64,000 nucleotides of DNA from Frankiaceae bacterium (GCA_035556555.1 DATMES010000024.1:158128-222127), one strand, 5' to 3'. Numbered from the stretch's first letter, positions 25,593 through 35,383 are shown. Made by a program: numbers and translations. Notes: generated by a model not told the origin, from the letters alone.

Positions 25593-26525
25593 ATGCGAGC
25601 CGTCGTCGCGCTGGGAGGCAACGCCCTCTCGCCGCCGCGCGCCACCGGCTCGGCGGACGAGATGCGCGCCGCTCTCGCGGACACCTGCGGCTACCTCGCG
25701 GACCTCGTGCTCGACGGCGTCGGCCTCGTCCTCACCCACGGCAACGGCCCGCAGGTCGGCCGCATCCTGCTCCAGCAGGAGGCCGCCGCGCCCGACATCC
25801 CCGCGATGCCGATGGACGTCTGCGGCGCCGAGTCCCAGGGCCAGATCGGCTACCTCCTCGCGCAGGCGCTCGACAACGCGCTGCGTGCCCGCGGCTCCGA
25901 CGTCCGCACCCTCTGCCTCGTGACGCAGGTCGTGGTGGACGGCCGCGACCCGGCGTTCCGCCGCCCGACCAAGCCGGTAGGCCCGAGCTACGAGCGCCCC
26001 GACGCGCAGCGCATCGCGGCCGAGACCGGGCACGTCTTCACGATCCAGCCGGACAAGCGGTGGCGGCGCGTCGTCGCCTCCCCGGAGCCGCTGCGATTCG
26101 TGGAGGAGGGGCCGCTGCTGCAGACGATCGAGGCGGGGCACGTCGTCATCGCGGCGGGCGGCGGCGGCGTACCCGTCGTCGACCTCGACGGCGCGCTGCG
26201 CGGGGTGGACGCGGTCGTCGACAAGGACCGTTCGGCGGCCAAGCTCGCGCTGCTCGTCGACGCCGACCTGCTGCTCATCCTCACGGAGGTCGAGGTGGTG
26301 CAGCAGGCGTTCGGGACGCCGGAGGCGAGGCCGCTGCGTCACCTCACCGCCGCCGAGGCGCGCGACCTGCTGAGCGCGGGAGAGTTCCCCGAGGGGTCGA
26401 TGGGGCCGAAGGTGCAGGCCGCCTGCGACTTCGTGGAGAACGGCGGCGCCCGCGCGGTCATCACGTCGCTCGCCAAGGCGGCCGAGGCGGTCGCGGGCAA
26501 GGCGGGTACGGAGCTGACGGCGTGA
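25593..26525 (+). CDS. arcC: Carbamate kinase
   Basis: 310 residues: MRAVVALGGNALSPP, LTHGNGPQVG, VCGAESQGQIGYLL, QVVVD, RRPTKPVGPSYE, VIAAGGGGVPVV and GSMGPKVQAACDFVENGG are all standard ArcC landmarks. It makes ATP from carbamoyl phosphate and ADP. No arcA or arcB is adjacent. TAGGCT (25581-25586) lies 6 nt before the ATG, indicating a leaderless start. Coupled by GTGA to the next gene. Confidence 0.93.
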   Translation: MRAVVALGGNALSPPRATGSADEMRAALADTCGYLADLVLDGVGLVLTHGNGPQVGRILLQQEAAAPDIPAMPMDVCGAESQGQIGYLLAQALDNALRARGSDVRTLCLVTQVVVDGRDPAFRRPTKPVGPSYERPDAQRIAAETGHVFTIQPDKRWRRVVASPEPLRFVEEGPLLQTIEAGHVVIAAGGGGVPVVDLDGALRGVDAVVDKDRSAAKLALLVDADLLLILTEVEVVQQAFGTPEARPLRHLTAAEARDLLSAGEFPEGSMGPKVQAACDFVENGGARAVITSLAKAAEAVAGKAGTELTA

Positions 26526-27202
26526 CCACCCTGCGCGTGCTGTCGTACAACGTCCTCTCGCTCCGCCGCGGGACCGACAAGGTCGCCGCCGTCATCCGCG
26601 CCTGCGACCCGGACGTGGTCTGCGTGCAGGAGGCGCCGCGTTTCCTGTTCTGGCGGCGGCGGTGCCGCGCGCTGGCAGCGGCCGCGGGGCTGAAGGTCGT
26701 CACGGGAGGGCGGCCCGCGGGCGCCGTTCTCGTCCTCGCCCGACCCGGGCTGCGCGTCGTGACCACGAAGAACGTCAAGCTGCCGTGGCACCCGCCGCTG
26801 CACCGGCGCGGGATGGCGATCGGGGTGTTCGAGGCCGGCGGCAGCGAGGTGACCGTCGCCTCGACGCACCTGAGCCTGAACGACGCCGAGCGGCTCGCGC
26901 AGGCAGACCTCGTCCTCACGCACCTCGCCGCGCTACGACGGCCCGCCGTGCTCGCCGGCGACGTCAACGAGGACCCCGACGACGCCGCCTGGCGCGTGCT
27001 CGCGGGCGCGCTGGCCGACGCGTACGCCACGGCGCCGCTCGGCGACGGCTTGACGAGCACCGCCGCCACACCGCGCCGCCGCCTCGACGCGGTCTTCGTG
27101 GACCGGCGGCTCGGCGTCGTGTCCTGCGGGGTGCCCGAGGTCGCGGGGCTCGTCGAGGCGAGCGACCACAGGCCCGTCCTCGCGATCGTGCAAGTTCACT
27201 GA
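26522..27202 (+). CDS. Endonuclease/exonuclease/phosphatase-family hydrolase
   Basis: 226 residues from GTG 26522. VLSYNVLSLRRG, VVCVQEAPRF, STHLSLNDAERL, AGDVNEDPDD and the final SDHRPVLA give the five EEP-fold active-site motifs. The substrate could be nucleic acid, sphingomyelin-type lipid or phosphoinositide; unresolved. GTGA overlap with arcC suggests one transcript. Confidence 0.82.
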   Translation: MTTLRVLSYNVLSLRRGTDKVAAVIRACDPDVVCVQEAPRFLFWRRRCRALAAAAGLKVVTGGRPAGAVLVLARPGLRVVTTKNVKLPWHPPLHRRGMAIGVFEAGGSEVTVASTHLSLNDAERLAQADLVLTHLAALRRPAVLAGDVNEDPDDAAWRVLAGALADAYATAPLGDGLTSTAATPRRRLDAVFVDRRLGVVSCGVPEVAGLVEASDHRPVLAIVQVH

Positions 27203-27291
27203 GTCGGGTATCCGACAGTTCGCCCACAACGGCGAGACAAGCAGGGAGCATCGGGGACGCCCCCGCCCAGTTCCACCATGAGGAGCCTTGC

Positions 27292-27813
27292 TTGGATGCG
27301 TACGTGTTCGCGAGCAGTGCCACCGGTAACGCCCTGTCGACCCTTGCCACGCAGGTCGGCAACGGCGGACCCGCCCGGGTCGTCCTGCCCCTCTCGGGCG
27401 ACCGGGCCGTCTACGTGGCAATCGAAGCCCCCGACGAGGAGACGTTGGAAGAGGAGATCGACGCGGTACTCGGCGTGACCGGCCTGAGCGGCGCGACGGC
27501 CTACATCGTCGACGAGGCGGCGTACGACGACTACACGTTCCCTACCCATGCCGTGGTCTCGGCCTGGGTGGGGTTCGCGCTTCTCCAGTCGAACGCGGCT
27601 GTCACGCTGGCCGGGGTCGTCGACGGCATGACCGGCGTCAGTGGCGTCGCCGTGGTCGACAACGGCAGCCAGAAGGTGCTCGTGGAGGTGACCGCCAGCA
27701 CGAGCACCTCGTTGTCGAGCTACCTGTCCTCCGTCACCGCCGCCCAGGGCGTCACGGGAGTGACGTTCACGGCGACAGGTCAGCTCTCCAACGGCGCCGG
27801 ATTCCCGGTCTGA
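27292..27813 (+). CDS. Two-domain ACT/AsnC-sensor-like hypothetical protein
   Basis: 173 residues from TTG 27292, chosen because GAGGAG is 6 nt upstream. Two ~80-residue halves each show alternating strands and helices ending in GV-type turns (LEEEIDAVLGVTGLSGATAYIVDE; LAGVVDGMTGVSGVAVVDNGSQKVLVEV). The second half resembles the ligand-binding module of Lrp/AsnC regulators, but no DNA-binding domain is present. Sits 4 nt before the large cyclase/ATPase gene, so a sensory partner role is possible. Confidence 0.5.
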   Translation: MDAYVFASSATGNALSTLATQVGNGGPARVVLPLSGDRAVYVAIEAPDEETLEEEIDAVLGVTGLSGATAYIVDEAAYDDYTFPTHAVVSAWVGFALLQSNAAVTLAGVVDGMTGVSGVAVVDNGSQKVLVEVTASTSTSLSSYLSSVTAAQGVTGVTFTATGQLSNGAGFPV

Positions 27814-27817
27814 GCGC

Positions 27818-30800
27818 ATGAACGCTCCCCGCGCCAGCGACTCCGCGACCTGCCGTTCGTGCGGGTCCGCGGTCGTCGCCGGCGCGCGGACGTGCTCCGT
27901 GTGCGGCGAGCCGACCGCACCGGCGGAACGCAAGCTCGTCACCCTCCTCTTCGCCGACATGACCGGGTACACCGAGCTGTGCGAGCGCCTCGACCCCGAG
28001 GACGCGCACGACTTCGTACGCCCGGCCATGACGGCGTTGCGGCGGGTCGTCGAGCACTACGGGGGAACGGTGCCGCAGATGCAGGGGGACGGGTTCATGG
28101 CGGTGTTCGGGGTTCCGGTCGGGCACGAGGACGACGCGGCGCGGGCCGCGCACGCGGCGGTCGCGCTGCACGCGGAGGTCGCGGCCATCAACCGGGGAGA
28201 GGAACGCCTCGCGGTCCCCGGGCTGCACATCGGCGTCAACACCGGCGAGGTGTTCGTCGCCGCGAGCAGGGAGGTGTCCGGGTTCTCGGTCGCGGGCGAC
28301 ACCGTCAACGTCGCCGCGCACCTGTGCTCGGCCGCGAGCGAGGGGGAGACGCTCGTCGGCGTCCGCACCGTCGAGCTCGCGGGGCCGGGGCTGCGACTCG
28401 GGCCGCGCAGGGAGATCGAGGTCAAGGGCCACACCGAGCCGGTGGCCGTGCACGAGGTCCTCGGCCTCGACCCCGTCGCCCCCGACGGCGTACGCCCCGA
28501 CCGCGGCGCGTTCGTCGGCCGGTCCGACGCGATCGCGGTGCTGCACGCCGCGCTCGACAGCGCGGTCGCCGCGCGGACCTCGCGGGTGCTGCTCCTGACC
28601 GGCGACCCGGGCCAGGGGAAGACGCGGCTCGCGGGGGAGTTCCTCGCCCGCCGCGCCGGCGTCACCGTGCTCCGCGGGAGGTGCACGCCGTACGGCCGCC
28701 GCCGCCCGTTGCAGGCGGCCGTCGACGCGGTCGCGACCCACCTCGGCGTGCCCGCGGGCGCGCCGAAGCGCGAGGTCGCGGCGGCCGCGCGGCGCGTGTT
28801 CGGCGCGGCGGCGACGTCGCTCGTCGCGCAGACCGTCGCGCTCGTCGCGCAGGCGGCCGAGCCGCGTACCCCCTCACCCGGCACCGACCGGCTCGCCGCG
28901 GACGTGGCGGCGCTGCGTTCGGTGCTCACCGCGACCGCGGCGACGTTGCCGGTCGTGCTCGTCCTCGACGACCTGCACTGGGCAGGCGCCGAGCTCCTCG
29001 GGCTCGTCGCCGACCTGCACGCGTCACCGTTGCCCGCGCCGGTGCTCGTCCTCGGCCTGAGCAGGCCCGACGACGCCCTGCCCGCCGGGCTGCCGCTGCG
29101 TGTCCTCGGCGCGCTCCCCGACGACGACATGCGCCGCCTGCTCGCGGACCTGCTCGGCGAGGAGCCGCCGGGCTGGCTCGCGGGCGACCTGCTGAGCCGC
29201 GCCGGGGGCAACCCGCTGTTCCTCGACGAGTGCCTGCGGATGCTGCTGGAGACCGGCGCGATCTCCCGCGGCGCCGCCGGCCTCGACGCCGATCGCGAGC
29301 AGGTACGCCGCGTCCCCAACTCGATGCGCATGTTCATCACCGCGCGTCTCGACAGCCTCTCGCCCGCCGAGAAGCGCCTGCTGCAGCGCGCCTCCGTCGC
29401 CGGCGACACCGTCTGGACCGGGCTGCTCGACGAGATGGCCGAGGAGCCCGAGCTCGAGGCGACGCTCGACGCGCTCGTCGCGCGCGGCCTGCTGCGGCAC
29501 GCCGTCTCGTCGGTGCCCGGCGAGCGGGAGTACGTCTTCAAACACGTGCTCATCCGCGACGTGGCGTACGAGTCGCTGGCCCGCCGCGACCGTTCCGCGC
29601 TGCACCGCATCGTCGGCGACTGGCTCACCGAGGTGTCTGCCGGCGAGGGCGGCCCCAACCCGCCGCTCAGCCTGCTCGCGTACCACTTCCACCAGGCGTT
29701 CACGCTGGCCCGCTCGGACGCCGCGGGCGTGCAGCCGTCGTGCGACCTCGCGCGGCTCGCCGTACGCCACCTGCTCGCGTGGGGGCGTTCGCTGTACCGC
29801 TACCAGGCCCGCGACGCCGAGGCCGCACTGACGCAGGCGCTCGACGTGGCGCAGGCGGCCCGGCGGTGCATCCCCGACGAGACGTACGCCGTCCTCCTCG
29901 TCGAGCGCGCCACCGCCCTCAACGAGCTGGCCCGCTTCGGCGAGGCGATCGAGGACCTGCGGACCGCCGAGGAGGTCGCGGCGACCAACGGCGACGACGC
30001 GCTGCGCGCGCGGGCGCTGCTGGCGCATTCCGGCTCGCTGTCGCACCTGTCGCGCATCGACCTCGCGCGCGAGCGCCACGCCGAGGCCGTCGTCCTCCTC
30101 GAACGCGCGGGCGACGCGTCGGGTCTGGCCGCCGCGACGTTCCAGGCCGCCGAGAACCTCCGCTACGACGACCTGCCGGCCATGACCCGGCTGCTGCGCG
30201 AGGCGTACGGCCTCTACGGCGCCGCCGGCGACGACGCCGGGCAGGCGATGGTGGCGCGGCACCTCGCGTACCTCCTGTCGCCCGCGGGCGGCTCGGAGTT
30301 CCGCCGCTGGTACGACCTCGCCGAGCAGTCCGCGCGCGACGAGTTCGAGCTGCGGGGGCGGGCGTCGGTGCGGGTGGCGCTGGCGTTCTCCGAGCAGTAC
30401 CGCGGCGACTTCGCGCAGGCGCTCGACACCGCGCGGCTCGCGCGGCAGGACGCCGCGGAGGCGGGTGCGCGGGTGTTCGAGATGCACGGGCTCCTCATCC
30501 AGCAGGAGTGCCTGTCCGCGCTCGGCCGGGCCGAGGAGAGCGACCGGGTGCTCGACGAGGTGCTGACCCGCGCGGAGGCACTCGGGTCCCGCCGGTGGCG
30601 CGCCATCGCGCTCGCCAACGCGACCCGTGCGGCCGCGCGGCGGCGTCGTTCGGCGGTGGCGTGGCAGCACCTGCGGGAGGCGCGGCGGACGCTCGCGGAG
30701 ATCGGCGAGCGCAACGCCGAGCTCGGCGTCCTCATCTACGAGGCAGAGCTGCTCATGGACACCGGCCGGTGGGCAGACGCCGTGGGCGCGGCGGAGCGTT

Positions 30801-31330
30801 CCGTCGACCGCGCCGAGTCGCACGGCTGGAGCCTCGCCTCGACGCTGCCGCGCGTGATGACCGCGCGCTGCGCCGTGGCCGACGGCAGCGACCGCGCCGA
30901 ACGCCTCGTCGCCGAGGCCATGGACGCCGCCCGCCGCCACGACGCCCCGCGCTACGGCGCGCTGGCCGCCGCGTGCCTCGAGCAGCACCAGCTCCTGCGC
31001 GGCGAGACCTCGTCCGCGACACTCGCGCCGACGACGGGGGATCTCGCGGAGACCCACGCCACGGCTGCCGAGAACGAAGCGTTGCGCCACCTGATGGCCG
31101 GCAACCCGGCCGACGCGGTCGTCACGCTGGAACGGGCCGGCGCGGCCTGGGCGATGCTCGGAGCCACCGTCTGGCAGGCCCGCGCGCTGCTCTGGCAGGC
31201 CGAGGCGCTACGCCGTACCGGCGACGCCGAGGGAGCGACCCGCGTCGCCGAGCCCGTACCCGGGATGCTCCGCGACCTCGACGCCCCGGACGGCACCGCG
31301 GACCGCCTCCGCGCGTCGCTGCCCGCCTGA
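27818..31330 (+). CDS. Class III cyclase-ATPase-TPR signalling protein
   Basis: 1170 residues. An N-terminal zinc-ribbon (CRSCGSAV...CSVCGE) is followed by a class III nucleotide cyclase domain at about 38-210 (LFADMTGYTELCERLDPEDA with the metal Asp; QMQGDGFMAVFG), a predicted STAND-type ATPase with TGDPGQGKTRL and Walker B VLVLDDLHWA, then a long helical TPR-rich C-terminal half. This layout is common in actinobacterial adenylate cyclase/regulator proteins. Whether the cyclase is active is not certain from sequence. Confidence 0.85.
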   Translation: MNAPRASDSATCRSCGSAVVAGARTCSVCGEPTAPAERKLVTLLFADMTGYTELCERLDPEDAHDFVRPAMTALRRVVEHYGGTVPQMQGDGFMAVFGVPVGHEDDAARAAHAAVALHAEVAAINRGEERLAVPGLHIGVNTGEVFVAASREVSGFSVAGDTVNVAAHLCSAASEGETLVGVRTVELAGPGLRLGPRREIEVKGHTEPVAVHEVLGLDPVAPDGVRPDRGAFVGRSDAIAVLHAALDSAVAARTSRVLLLTGDPGQGKTRLAGEFLARRAGVTVLRGRCTPYGRRRPLQAAVDAVATHLGVPAGAPKREVAAAARRVFGAAATSLVAQTVALVAQAAEPRTPSPGTDRLAADVAALRSVLTATAATLPVVLVLDDLHWAGAELLGLVADLHASPLPAPVLVLGLSRPDDALPAGLPLRVLGALPDDDMRRLLADLLGEEPPGWLAGDLLSRAGGNPLFLDECLRMLLETGAISRGAAGLDADREQVRRVPNSMRMFITARLDSLSPAEKRLLQRASVAGDTVWTGLLDEMAEEPELEATLDALVARGLLRHAVSSVPGEREYVFKHVLIRDVAYESLARRDRSALHRIVGDWLTEVSAGEGGPNPPLSLLAYHFHQAFTLARSDAAGVQPSCDLARLAVRHLLAWGRSLYRYQARDAEAALTQALDVAQAARRCIPDETYAVLLVERATALNELARFGEAIEDLRTAEEVAATNGDDALRARALLAHSGSLSHLSRIDLARERHAEAVVLLERAGDASGLAAATFQAAENLRYDDLPAMTRLLREAYGLYGAAGDDAGQAMVARHLAYLLSPAGGSEFRRWYDLAEQSARDEFELRGRASVRVALAFSEQYRGDFAQALDTARLARQDAAEAGARVFEMHGLLIQQECLSALGRAEESDRVLDEVLTRAEALGSRRWRAIALANATRAAARRRRSAVAWQHLREARRTLAEIGERNAELGVLIYEAELLMDTGRWADAVGAAERSVDRAESHGWSLASTLPRVMTARCAVADGSDRAERLVAEAMDAARRHDAPRYGALAAACLEQHQLLRGETSSATLAPTTGDLAETHATAAENEALRHLMAGNPADAVVTLERAGAAWAMLGATVWQARALLWQAEALRRTGDAEGATRVAEPVPGMLRDLDAPDGTADRLRASLPA

Positions 31331-32353
31331 TCACAGGAACGGGTCGTTGTTGGGCCAGGCGCGGCACGGCGAGCCCATCTCGCTCCAGCAGTACCGCTGC
31401 GTCCTGTCGTCGTCGGGGTTCATGTTCCACGGGCTGCCGCCGTACTGCGGGCCGCTCGTCCGCGTCGTGCCGCGGTACGTCATCTGGAAGACGGGGTGGA
31501 TCTCCTTGCCCGTGCGCACGCCGGGAAGGCACTTGTGCCAGTCGCAGTCGAGCACGTACGCGCCCGTCAGCGTGATCGGGTTGCTGCAGGTCGCCCGGGT
31601 CCAGTCGATGACGTTGTTGAAGTGCGGCTTGTCGCGCGGCATGAACTCGATGGCGTACTCCTCCCCGGTCGGCACGCCGGAGACGCAGGGGCCGAGACCG
31701 ACCTTGAAGTGCTGGTCGCCGTCGCCGTCGTCGGGGTCGCTCTTGCTGCCCTGGATGACGTAGCCCTCGATCGTCTTGCAGGTGTTCTTCTGCTCCAGGC
31801 GCTCGGGGCGGTAGGCGCCCATCCGCGCGGCGTACCACGTGGCCGAGGAGGGCGGGCAGACCGTCACGGCGGTGTCGGCGTCGCCGACGTTGACGCCGGG
31901 ACCGCCGCGAACGTAGTTGCTGCCGAGCTCGCCGAGCAGCACGTCGTTGTCGGCGCCGCCGTACAGCGCGTCGTCGTCGTCGCCCCCGTTGATGACGTCG
32001 TTGCCCCCGGCGCCGCTGAGCATGTCGTAGCCCTCGCCGCCGACGATGATGTCGTCACCGCCGCGGCCGTTGAGGCCGTCGTGGCCGGTGCTGCCGCACA
32101 GGATGTCGCCCTGCGGACCGCCGACGACGACGTCCTGGCCGGCGCCGGCGTAGATGATGTAGGGCTTCCCGTCGTCCGGGACGACGTACTCGTCGTTGTT
32201 GCCGGTCAGCTTCTTGACGACGAACCCGGCTGGGGGCTGCGCCGCCGTGCACGCCGTCTCGTCGACGGGCGCGACCGACCACGACACCACCATGGGCAAC
32301 GTCATGACGGCAGCGGTGGCCGTACCGAACAGGACTCGCTTGGCGACGCGCAT
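31331..32353 (-). CDS. Secreted RTX (calcium-binding repeat) protein
   Basis: 340 residues from ATG 32353 (AGGGGGG 6 nt upstream). A signal peptide precedes a run of about six GGxGxD nonapeptides (GGRGGDDII...GGEGYDML...GGGND) that fold as a Ca2+-binding beta-roll. The Cys-rich C-terminal ~190 residues (GVPTGEEYAIEF, TRATCSNPITLTGAYVLDCDWHKC) are not recognised. Probably an extracellular enzyme or binding protein; no export system is adjacent. Confidence 0.72.
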   Translation of the reverse strand: MRVAKRVLFGTATAAVMTLPMVVSWSVAPVDETACTAAQPPAGFVVKKLTGNNDEYVVPDDGKPYIIYAGAGQDVVVGGPQGDILCGSTGHDGLNGRGGDDIIVGGEGYDMLSGAGGNDVINGGDDDDALYGGADNDVLLGELGSNYVRGGPGVNVGDADTAVTVCPPSSATWYAARMGAYRPERLEQKNTCKTIEGYVIQGSKSDPDDGDGDQHFKVGLGPCVSGVPTGEEYAIEFMPRDKPHFNNVIDWTRATCSNPITLTGAYVLDCDWHKCLPGVRTGKEIHPVFQMTYRGTTRTSGPQYGGSPWNMNPDDDRTQRYCWSEMGSPCRAWPNNDPFL

Positions 32354-32460
32354 GGGAACCCCCCTGGGCCCGTTGAGGGTCCGCAGTATGGGCCGCGCCA
32401 CGAGCCGTTCGGTAGGTGTCGCGACGGCCACATCGCCGGGCTGTCCGCCTTGCCAGGGAA

Positions 32461-32530
32461 ACCCCCTTCGGGGTGCGTTCTGTGCCTTTTCCCGCACGAC
32501 ACGCCACCGGGAGCCTTTTCCATCCTGGCG
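32461..32530. repeat. Dispersed repeat, copy A (partner at 38834-38905)
   Basis: In the 345-nt gene-free gap 32354-32698. It aligns over about 70 nt with 38834-38905, sharing TCGGGGTGCGTT at one end and GAGCCTTTTCCATCCTGG at the other, with small indels between. No ORF in the gap is convincing. A hairpin at 32662-32688 is the only other structure seen here. Confidence 0.6.
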
Positions 32531-32661
32531 TCGACAGCCCCATCGACCGACGCGCCGAGCGGTGAGTTCGGACCGCCAAAGTCACCGCTCGAGCACGAAC
32601 GATCGTCCATACCCACCGGTAACCTCCGCGCGCAACGGTTCCCGGTTGCGTGGAGAAGTGA

Positions 32662-32688
32662 GGTGGGCGAGGTCCCCCCTTGCCCACC
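32662..32688 (-). terminator. Terminator-like hairpin after the TIGR00300-type gene
   Basis: GGTGGGC (32662-32668) pairs with GCCCACC (32682-32688), loop 13 nt, 10-35 nt downstream of the stop of the minus-strand gene ending at 32699. No U tract. Confidence 0.45.
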
Positions 32689-32698
32689 GCCCGTCCCT

Positions 32699-33931
32699 CT
32701 AGCGGGGCGGGTAGCCCGGGCAGAGCTCGGTGGCGAGCTGCTCCAGGAACAGGCCGATGTCGGTCACGATGCCGACGGCCTGGGCGGAGCCGCGGTCGGC
32801 GAGCTTCGTCACGGTCGCGGGGTTGATGTCGACGGAGACGAGGGGAATCGACGCGGGGAGGATGTTCCCCGTCGCGATCGAGTGCAGCATCGTCGCCACC
32901 ATGATCGCGTAGCCGACGTCGTGCAGCTCGGCGCGCATGGCGCGCTGCCCCTCGATGACGTCGGTGTAGACGTCGGGGAGCGGCCCGTCGTCGCGGACGG
33001 AGCCGACGAGGACGAACGGCTTCCGCTCCTCGACGAGCGCGTGCATCACGCCGCCGCGGAGTACTCCTTGCTCGACAGCCGCGGCGATGGACCCCGCGCG
33101 GCGGATCGTGTTGATGGCGCGGATGTGGTGCTCGTGGCCGTGCTCGACGCCGGCGCCGACGGCGAGGTCGACGCCGAGGGACGTACCGAACAGCGCCGAC
33201 TCGATGTCGTGGGTGGCGAGCGCGTTGCCGGCGAAGACGACGTCGACGAAGCCTGCCCGCACCATGGCTACCATCGCGGGGGACGCGCCGGTGTGGACGA
33301 CGGCGGGGCCCGCCACCCAGAGGATGCGCTTGCCCGCGGCCTTGACCTCGCGGAGCTGGCCGGCGATCTGGCGGACGAGCAGCGCCTGCGGCTTCTCGCT
33401 CGAGACGGTGGACGCCATGAACTCGAAGTGCCCCGACGTCTTCGCCGAGTGCTGTTGGTGCGGCAGCTCGACCTTGACGCCGTTGGCGCCGCAGACGACG
33501 ACGTCGCCCGCCTTCACGTCGGAGACCGGCACCGTACGGACGCGGCCGTCCGCGACGACGAGGCCGCAGTCCATCTCGGGGTGCTCGACGCGCAGCCACT
33601 TGCCCTCGACGCGGACGAGCGTCTCGAGGTTGGTGGTCGAGTAGAAGTCCTCGGGGAACACGCCGTCGCGGTCGGCCGCGCGCAGCAGCGCCTCGCCGGG
33701 ATCGACCTGGTTGACGCCGTGGATCTGGATGCGCATGAGGATGCGCTGCAGCACCTCGTCGGACTCGGCGCCGACGCGGATCTTCGCGTGCGACTCGTCG
33801 TCGTGGGTGCGCCCGAGGTCGAGCTTCTCGATGACGTAGTCGCCGCCGTAGTCGAGCACGTCGTCGAGCACGCGCGCGAGCACACCGGAGTCCATCAGGT
33901 GGCCCGTTATCTGGACCGTCTCGTTCACCAC
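32699..33931 (-). CDS. TIGR00300-family protein (ornithine/arginine-handling LOR/SDH domain)
   Basis: 410 residues from a GTG in TAGTG overlap with the previous gene. Landmarks are HLMDSGVLARVLDDVLDYGGDYVIEKLDLGR, AGDVVVCGANGVKVELPHQ and GNALATHDIESALFGTSLG. Families with this domain include LOR/SDH and arginine dihydrolase/ornithine cyclodeaminase-type enzymes (ArgZ/AgrE-like). It may form ornithine or proline from arginine; activity is not proven by sequence. Confidence 0.7.
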   Translation of the reverse strand: MVNETVQITGHLMDSGVLARVLDDVLDYGGDYVIEKLDLGRTHDDESHAKIRVGAESDEVLQRILMRIQIHGVNQVDPGEALLRAADRDGVFPEDFYSTTNLETLVRVEGKWLRVEHPEMDCGLVVADGRVRTVPVSDVKAGDVVVCGANGVKVELPHQQHSAKTSGHFEFMASTVSSEKPQALLVRQIAGQLREVKAAGKRILWVAGPAVVHTGASPAMVAMVRAGFVDVVFAGNALATHDIESALFGTSLGVDLAVGAGVEHGHEHHIRAINTIRRAGSIAAAVEQGVLRGGVMHALVEERKPFVLVGSVRDDGPLPDVYTDVIEGQRAMRAELHDVGYAIMVATMLHSIATGNILPASIPLVSVDINPATVTKLADRGSAQAVGIVTDIGLFLEQLATELCPGYPPR

Positions 33932-34626
33932 TACAGGACTGCTCCATCGTCCGGACCGTCGTCGACCGAGGGAGCATCCCGCATCCGGAAGACCAGCGTC
34001 CCGATGCCGGCGAGCAGCGAGATCAGCCCAAGGATCTGGATGCCGTCGTCCTGCGTCTGCCCGAGCAGCGGCAGCACGACGATGACGACGATCCCGAGGA
34101 CGATCGCGACGATCGCGTAGCGCGTCACGGGCGCCGAGGGGAGCGTCACCGGCGGGGCGGGCGGCGGTACGAAGTGGTCGTCGTCGGGGTTGCGGCGCTT
34201 CGGCGCGGGCGGCTCCGGAGGGGGGTCCGCGCGGCGGGCGGGGCGGACGTTCTCGGCGTCGGGCCAGGTGGCCGCCTCCGGTACGGCGTCCCACGCGGCC
34301 ACGATCGCGTCGAACGGGTCCACCTCGGCCTCGGCGGGCCCGAGCTCCGCGAGCAGCCCCGGCAGCTCGGCCGCGACGATCGCCTCGGCCACGTCGCGGC
34401 GGGTCGCGTCCACATGGATCCGGTCCACGGGCGCGGTCTGCGCCTGGGGCTCGGCGTACGCCGCCACGGCCGCGTCCTCGAGGCTGTCCAGCAGCGCCTG
34501 CGACACCCGGTGGTCGACCTCGACGAGCGCCGTCCACGCGGCGGGCGGGGGTACGGCGTTGGCCCGCGCGCCCTGCGGCGCGGGCCGGACCGGCCCGTCG
34601 CTCGCGGCGTCCCACCCCTCGGTCAT
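33931..34626 (-). CDS. Hypothetical protein with two C-terminal membrane helices
   Basis: 231 residues: an acidic, Ala/Pro-rich soluble N-terminus (helical segment VDATRRDVAEAIVAAELPGLLAELG), a Pro/Arg linker, then two helices YAIVAIVLGIVVIVVLPLLG and IQILGLISLLAGIGTLVFRM and an Asp-rich tail. No domain recognised. Its stop overlaps the next start and its own start is 1 nt from the esterase stop, so it sits inside a three-gene operon. Confidence 0.55.
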   Translation of the reverse strand: MTEGWDAASDGPVRPAPQGARANAVPPPAAWTALVEVDHRVSQALLDSLEDAAVAAYAEPQAQTAPVDRIHVDATRRDVAEAIVAAELPGLLAELGPAEAEVDPFDAIVAAWDAVPEAATWPDAENVRPARRADPPPEPPAPKRRNPDDDHFVPPPAPPVTLPSAPVTRYAIVAIVLGIVVIVVLPLLGQTQDDGIQILGLISLLAGIGTLVFRMRDAPSVDDGPDDGAVL

Positions 34627-34627
34627 G

Positions 34628-35383
34628 TCAGGCCTGGACCGCCGTGTGGGCCCGGACGAACTCCAGGCTCTCGCGGAAGATCAGGTCCGCGTCGTGGTCG
34701 AGCGTGGCGACGTGGTAGCTGTTCTCCAGCACGACCTCGCGGACGTCGTCCGACCCGACGGCCGACAGCAGCAGCGCGCCGCTCGCGGGCTCGACGAGGT
34801 GGTCGTCGGCCGAGCGGAACGTCAGCAGCGGCTGCGTGACCTTGCCGAGGTCGGCCGCGACGAGCTTCCAGAGCTGGGCGAGGGAGGCGGCGGCGCGCAG
34901 CGGCGTGCGGTCGTACGCGTGCTCGGTGATGCCCGGCTTCTTGATGTCGTCGCCGACGGCCTTCAACGACGGCACGATGCGGGAGACGTACGGCAGGAAC
35001 TTCGCGTCCTTGCGGAGCGTGAGCAGCGACGGGTTGACGGTGACGAGGCCGGCGATGTCGTCGCCGCGCTCCTCGGCGAGCCGCAGCGTCAGCGTCCCGC
35101 CCATGGACAGGCCCATGACGAACACCTGGTCGCAGCGGCCGCGCAGCTTGTCGAACCCGCGTTCGACCTCGCCGTACCAGTCCTGCCAGCGGGTGAGGTT
35201 CATCTCCTGCCAGCGGGTGCCGTGGCCGGGCAGGCGGGGGCCGAGGACGGTGAGGCCGTTCTCGGCGAGGTACTCGCCCCAGGGGCGCATGGAGAACGGC
35301 GACCCCGTGAACCCGTGCACCATCAGCGCGCCGACGTCGCCGCCTTCGTAGGCGAACGCCTCGCACCCCGGCTTGACCGGCAT
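34628..35383 (-). CDS. Alpha/beta hydrolase, carboxylesterase/lipase-like
   Basis: 251 residues from ATG 35383 with GGGAGG 7 nt upstream. VMVHGFTG-like oxyanion loop (ALMVHGFTGSP), nucleophile elbow GLSMGG, acid region LTFRSADDHLVEP and catalytic His in NSYHVATLDHD complete the triad, in the pattern of the Est30-type carboxylesterase/monoacylglycerol lipase family. First gene of its operon; a large hairpin lies upstream, between it and the divergent acyltransferase. Confidence 0.83.
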   Translation of the reverse strand: MPVKPGCEAFAYEGGDVGALMVHGFTGSPFSMRPWGEYLAENGLTVLGPRLPGHGTRWQEMNLTRWQDWYGEVERGFDKLRGRCDQVFVMGLSMGGTLTLRLAEERGDDIAGLVTVNPSLLTLRKDAKFLPYVSRIVPSLKAVGDDIKKPGITEHAYDRTPLRAAASLAQLWKLVAADLGKVTQPLLTFRSADDHLVEPASGALLLSAVGSDDVREVVLENSYHVATLDHDADLIFRESLEFVRAHTAVQA

